NCBI GenBank assembly: GCA_050701115.1
Contig: JBOHER010000459.1
Coordinates: 1-13,449, forward strand
Direction: 5' to 3'
Length of the DNA stretch: 13,449 nt
Source of the DNA: JBOHER01 sp050701115
GTDB taxonomy: Bacteria; Actinomycetota; Actinomycetes; Mycobacteriales; Pseudonocardiaceae
Position 1 is the stretch's first letter; every line of letters begins with the position of its first letter. The position numbers were made by a program, and so were the translations under genes. The notes below the pieces were generated by a model. The model searched no databases. It was not told the DNA's origin and worked only from the letters and a program-made list of their open reading frames with translations. Below, one piece after another: positions 13,366 through 13,449 of this stretch.

Positions 13366-13369
13366 TTGA

Positions 13370-13387
13370 TCGACTGTGAGGAGTCGA
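13370..13387 (+). promoter_or_regulatory. Hairpin presenting the ribosome binding site in its loop
   Basis: TCGACT (13370-13375) and AGTCGA (13382-13387) form a perfect six-pair stem with the loop GTGAGG, three bases before the ATG at 13391. The Shine-Dalgarno sequence GAGGAG (13378-13383) spans the loop and the first stem bases, so folding could partly hide or present it. Translational control is an inference. Confidence 0.4.
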
Positions 13388-13390
13388 CCC

Positions 13391-13449
13391 ATGAAAAACA
13401 GTAGCGATCACGACAAGTACATGCACCTGCTCGACCTGGTGTCCTGGAT
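13391..13449 (+). CDS. Start of an unidentified plus-strand gene, truncated by the window edge
   Basis: The ATG at 13391-13393 opens a frame that reads MKNSSDHDKYMHLLDLVSW and runs off the right edge after 19 codons. It has a good GAGGAG ribosome binding site eight bases upstream, carried in the loop of a small hairpin. The visible part is hydrophilic at first and then looks helical (YMHLLDLVSW). Too little is present to assign a family. The AAA and AAC codons near the start are unlike the usual codon use here and, with the structured leader, hint at an accessory or phage-like gene. Confidence 0.5.
   Translation, partial: MKNSSDHDKYMHLLDLVSW

Larger units (their letters stand above)
13202..13390. 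other. Noncoding region with paired palindromes and hairpins
   Basis: I see no gene in this 189-base stretch. It holds two perfect 14-base palindromes, TCCATGATCATGGA (13241-13254) and GGGGTGATCACCCC (13301-13314), both centred on TGATCA with centres exactly 60 bases apart. It also holds a run of A residues (13319-13325) and two hairpins described separately. The content suggests operator sites and a structured leader for the gene starting at 13391. Confidence 0.5.

Noticed and set aside
13076..13426. Upstream extension of the DUF559-type protein to 413 residues
   Set aside because: It would translate the composite repeat, two DnaA-like boxes and the TGATCA palindromes; family members start close to the GPFLGS stretch.
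1..13449. CRISPR arrays, tRNA or rRNA genes, and insertion sequences
   Set aside because: I looked for spaced short repeats, tRNA-like cloverleaf ends and transposase motifs and saw none; the only flanking repeats are those around the nuclease-domain gene, which encodes no transposase.

Overview
The window comes from the chromosome of a high-GC actinomycete, most likely a Nocardia-like member of the Mycobacteriales. The grounds are a G/C-rich third codon position, the cell-division gene sepH, a mycobacterial-type serC, and the gene order SpoU methyltransferase - DUF2537 membrane protein - sepH - serC, which I recall from Mycobacterium tuberculosis as Rv0881-Rv0882-Rv0883c-Rv0884c. The genus is an inference.

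Left part (1-2553, minus strand): the first codons of a superoxide dismutase, a heme oxygenase, and a glutamate-cysteine ligase-family (GCS2) enzyme. The region upstream of the heme oxygenase carries a good promoter and two iron-box-like (IdeR/DtxR) half sites, so iron-controlled heme degradation is plausible. All three genes could serve redox or iron homeostasis, but they are not clearly one operon.

Core locus, part 1 (2766-4297, plus strand): a SpoU/TrmH-type RNA 2'-O-methyltransferase and a DUF2537 membrane protein.

Inserted module (8140 down to 4294, minus strand): five tightly packed genes with gaps or overlaps of -4, 3, 16 and 4 bases. They encode a small helical WXG100-like protein with a W turn, a YxxxE motif and a glycine-rich tail; a 417-residue protein with an N-terminal type VII secretion-like domain; an unassigned 219-residue protein; a YbaB/EbfC-like protein; and a three-pass membrane protein. 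No secretion ATPase or other Ecc core gene is present, so this looks like an orphan ESX-type substrate module that would rely on machinery encoded elsewhere. It separates the DUF2537 gene from sepH and is the most interesting part of the window.

Core locus, part 2 (8232-12133): a small MmcQ/YjbR-family gene (plus), then sepH, serC and a serine beta-lactamase-fold hydrolase (all minus).

Right part (12151-13449): a DUF559/Vsr-like nuclease-domain gene (minus), bracketed by two copies of a composite repeat made of a DnaA-box-like TT(G/A)TCCACAGG followed by the palindrome TGTCGACA. Beyond it lie about 190 noncoding bases with two TGATCA-centred perfect palindromes, a long GC-rich hairpin, and a second hairpin whose loop displays the Shine-Dalgarno sequence of a plus-strand gene that runs off the window. 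No rRNA, tRNA, CRISPR array or insertion sequence was seen.
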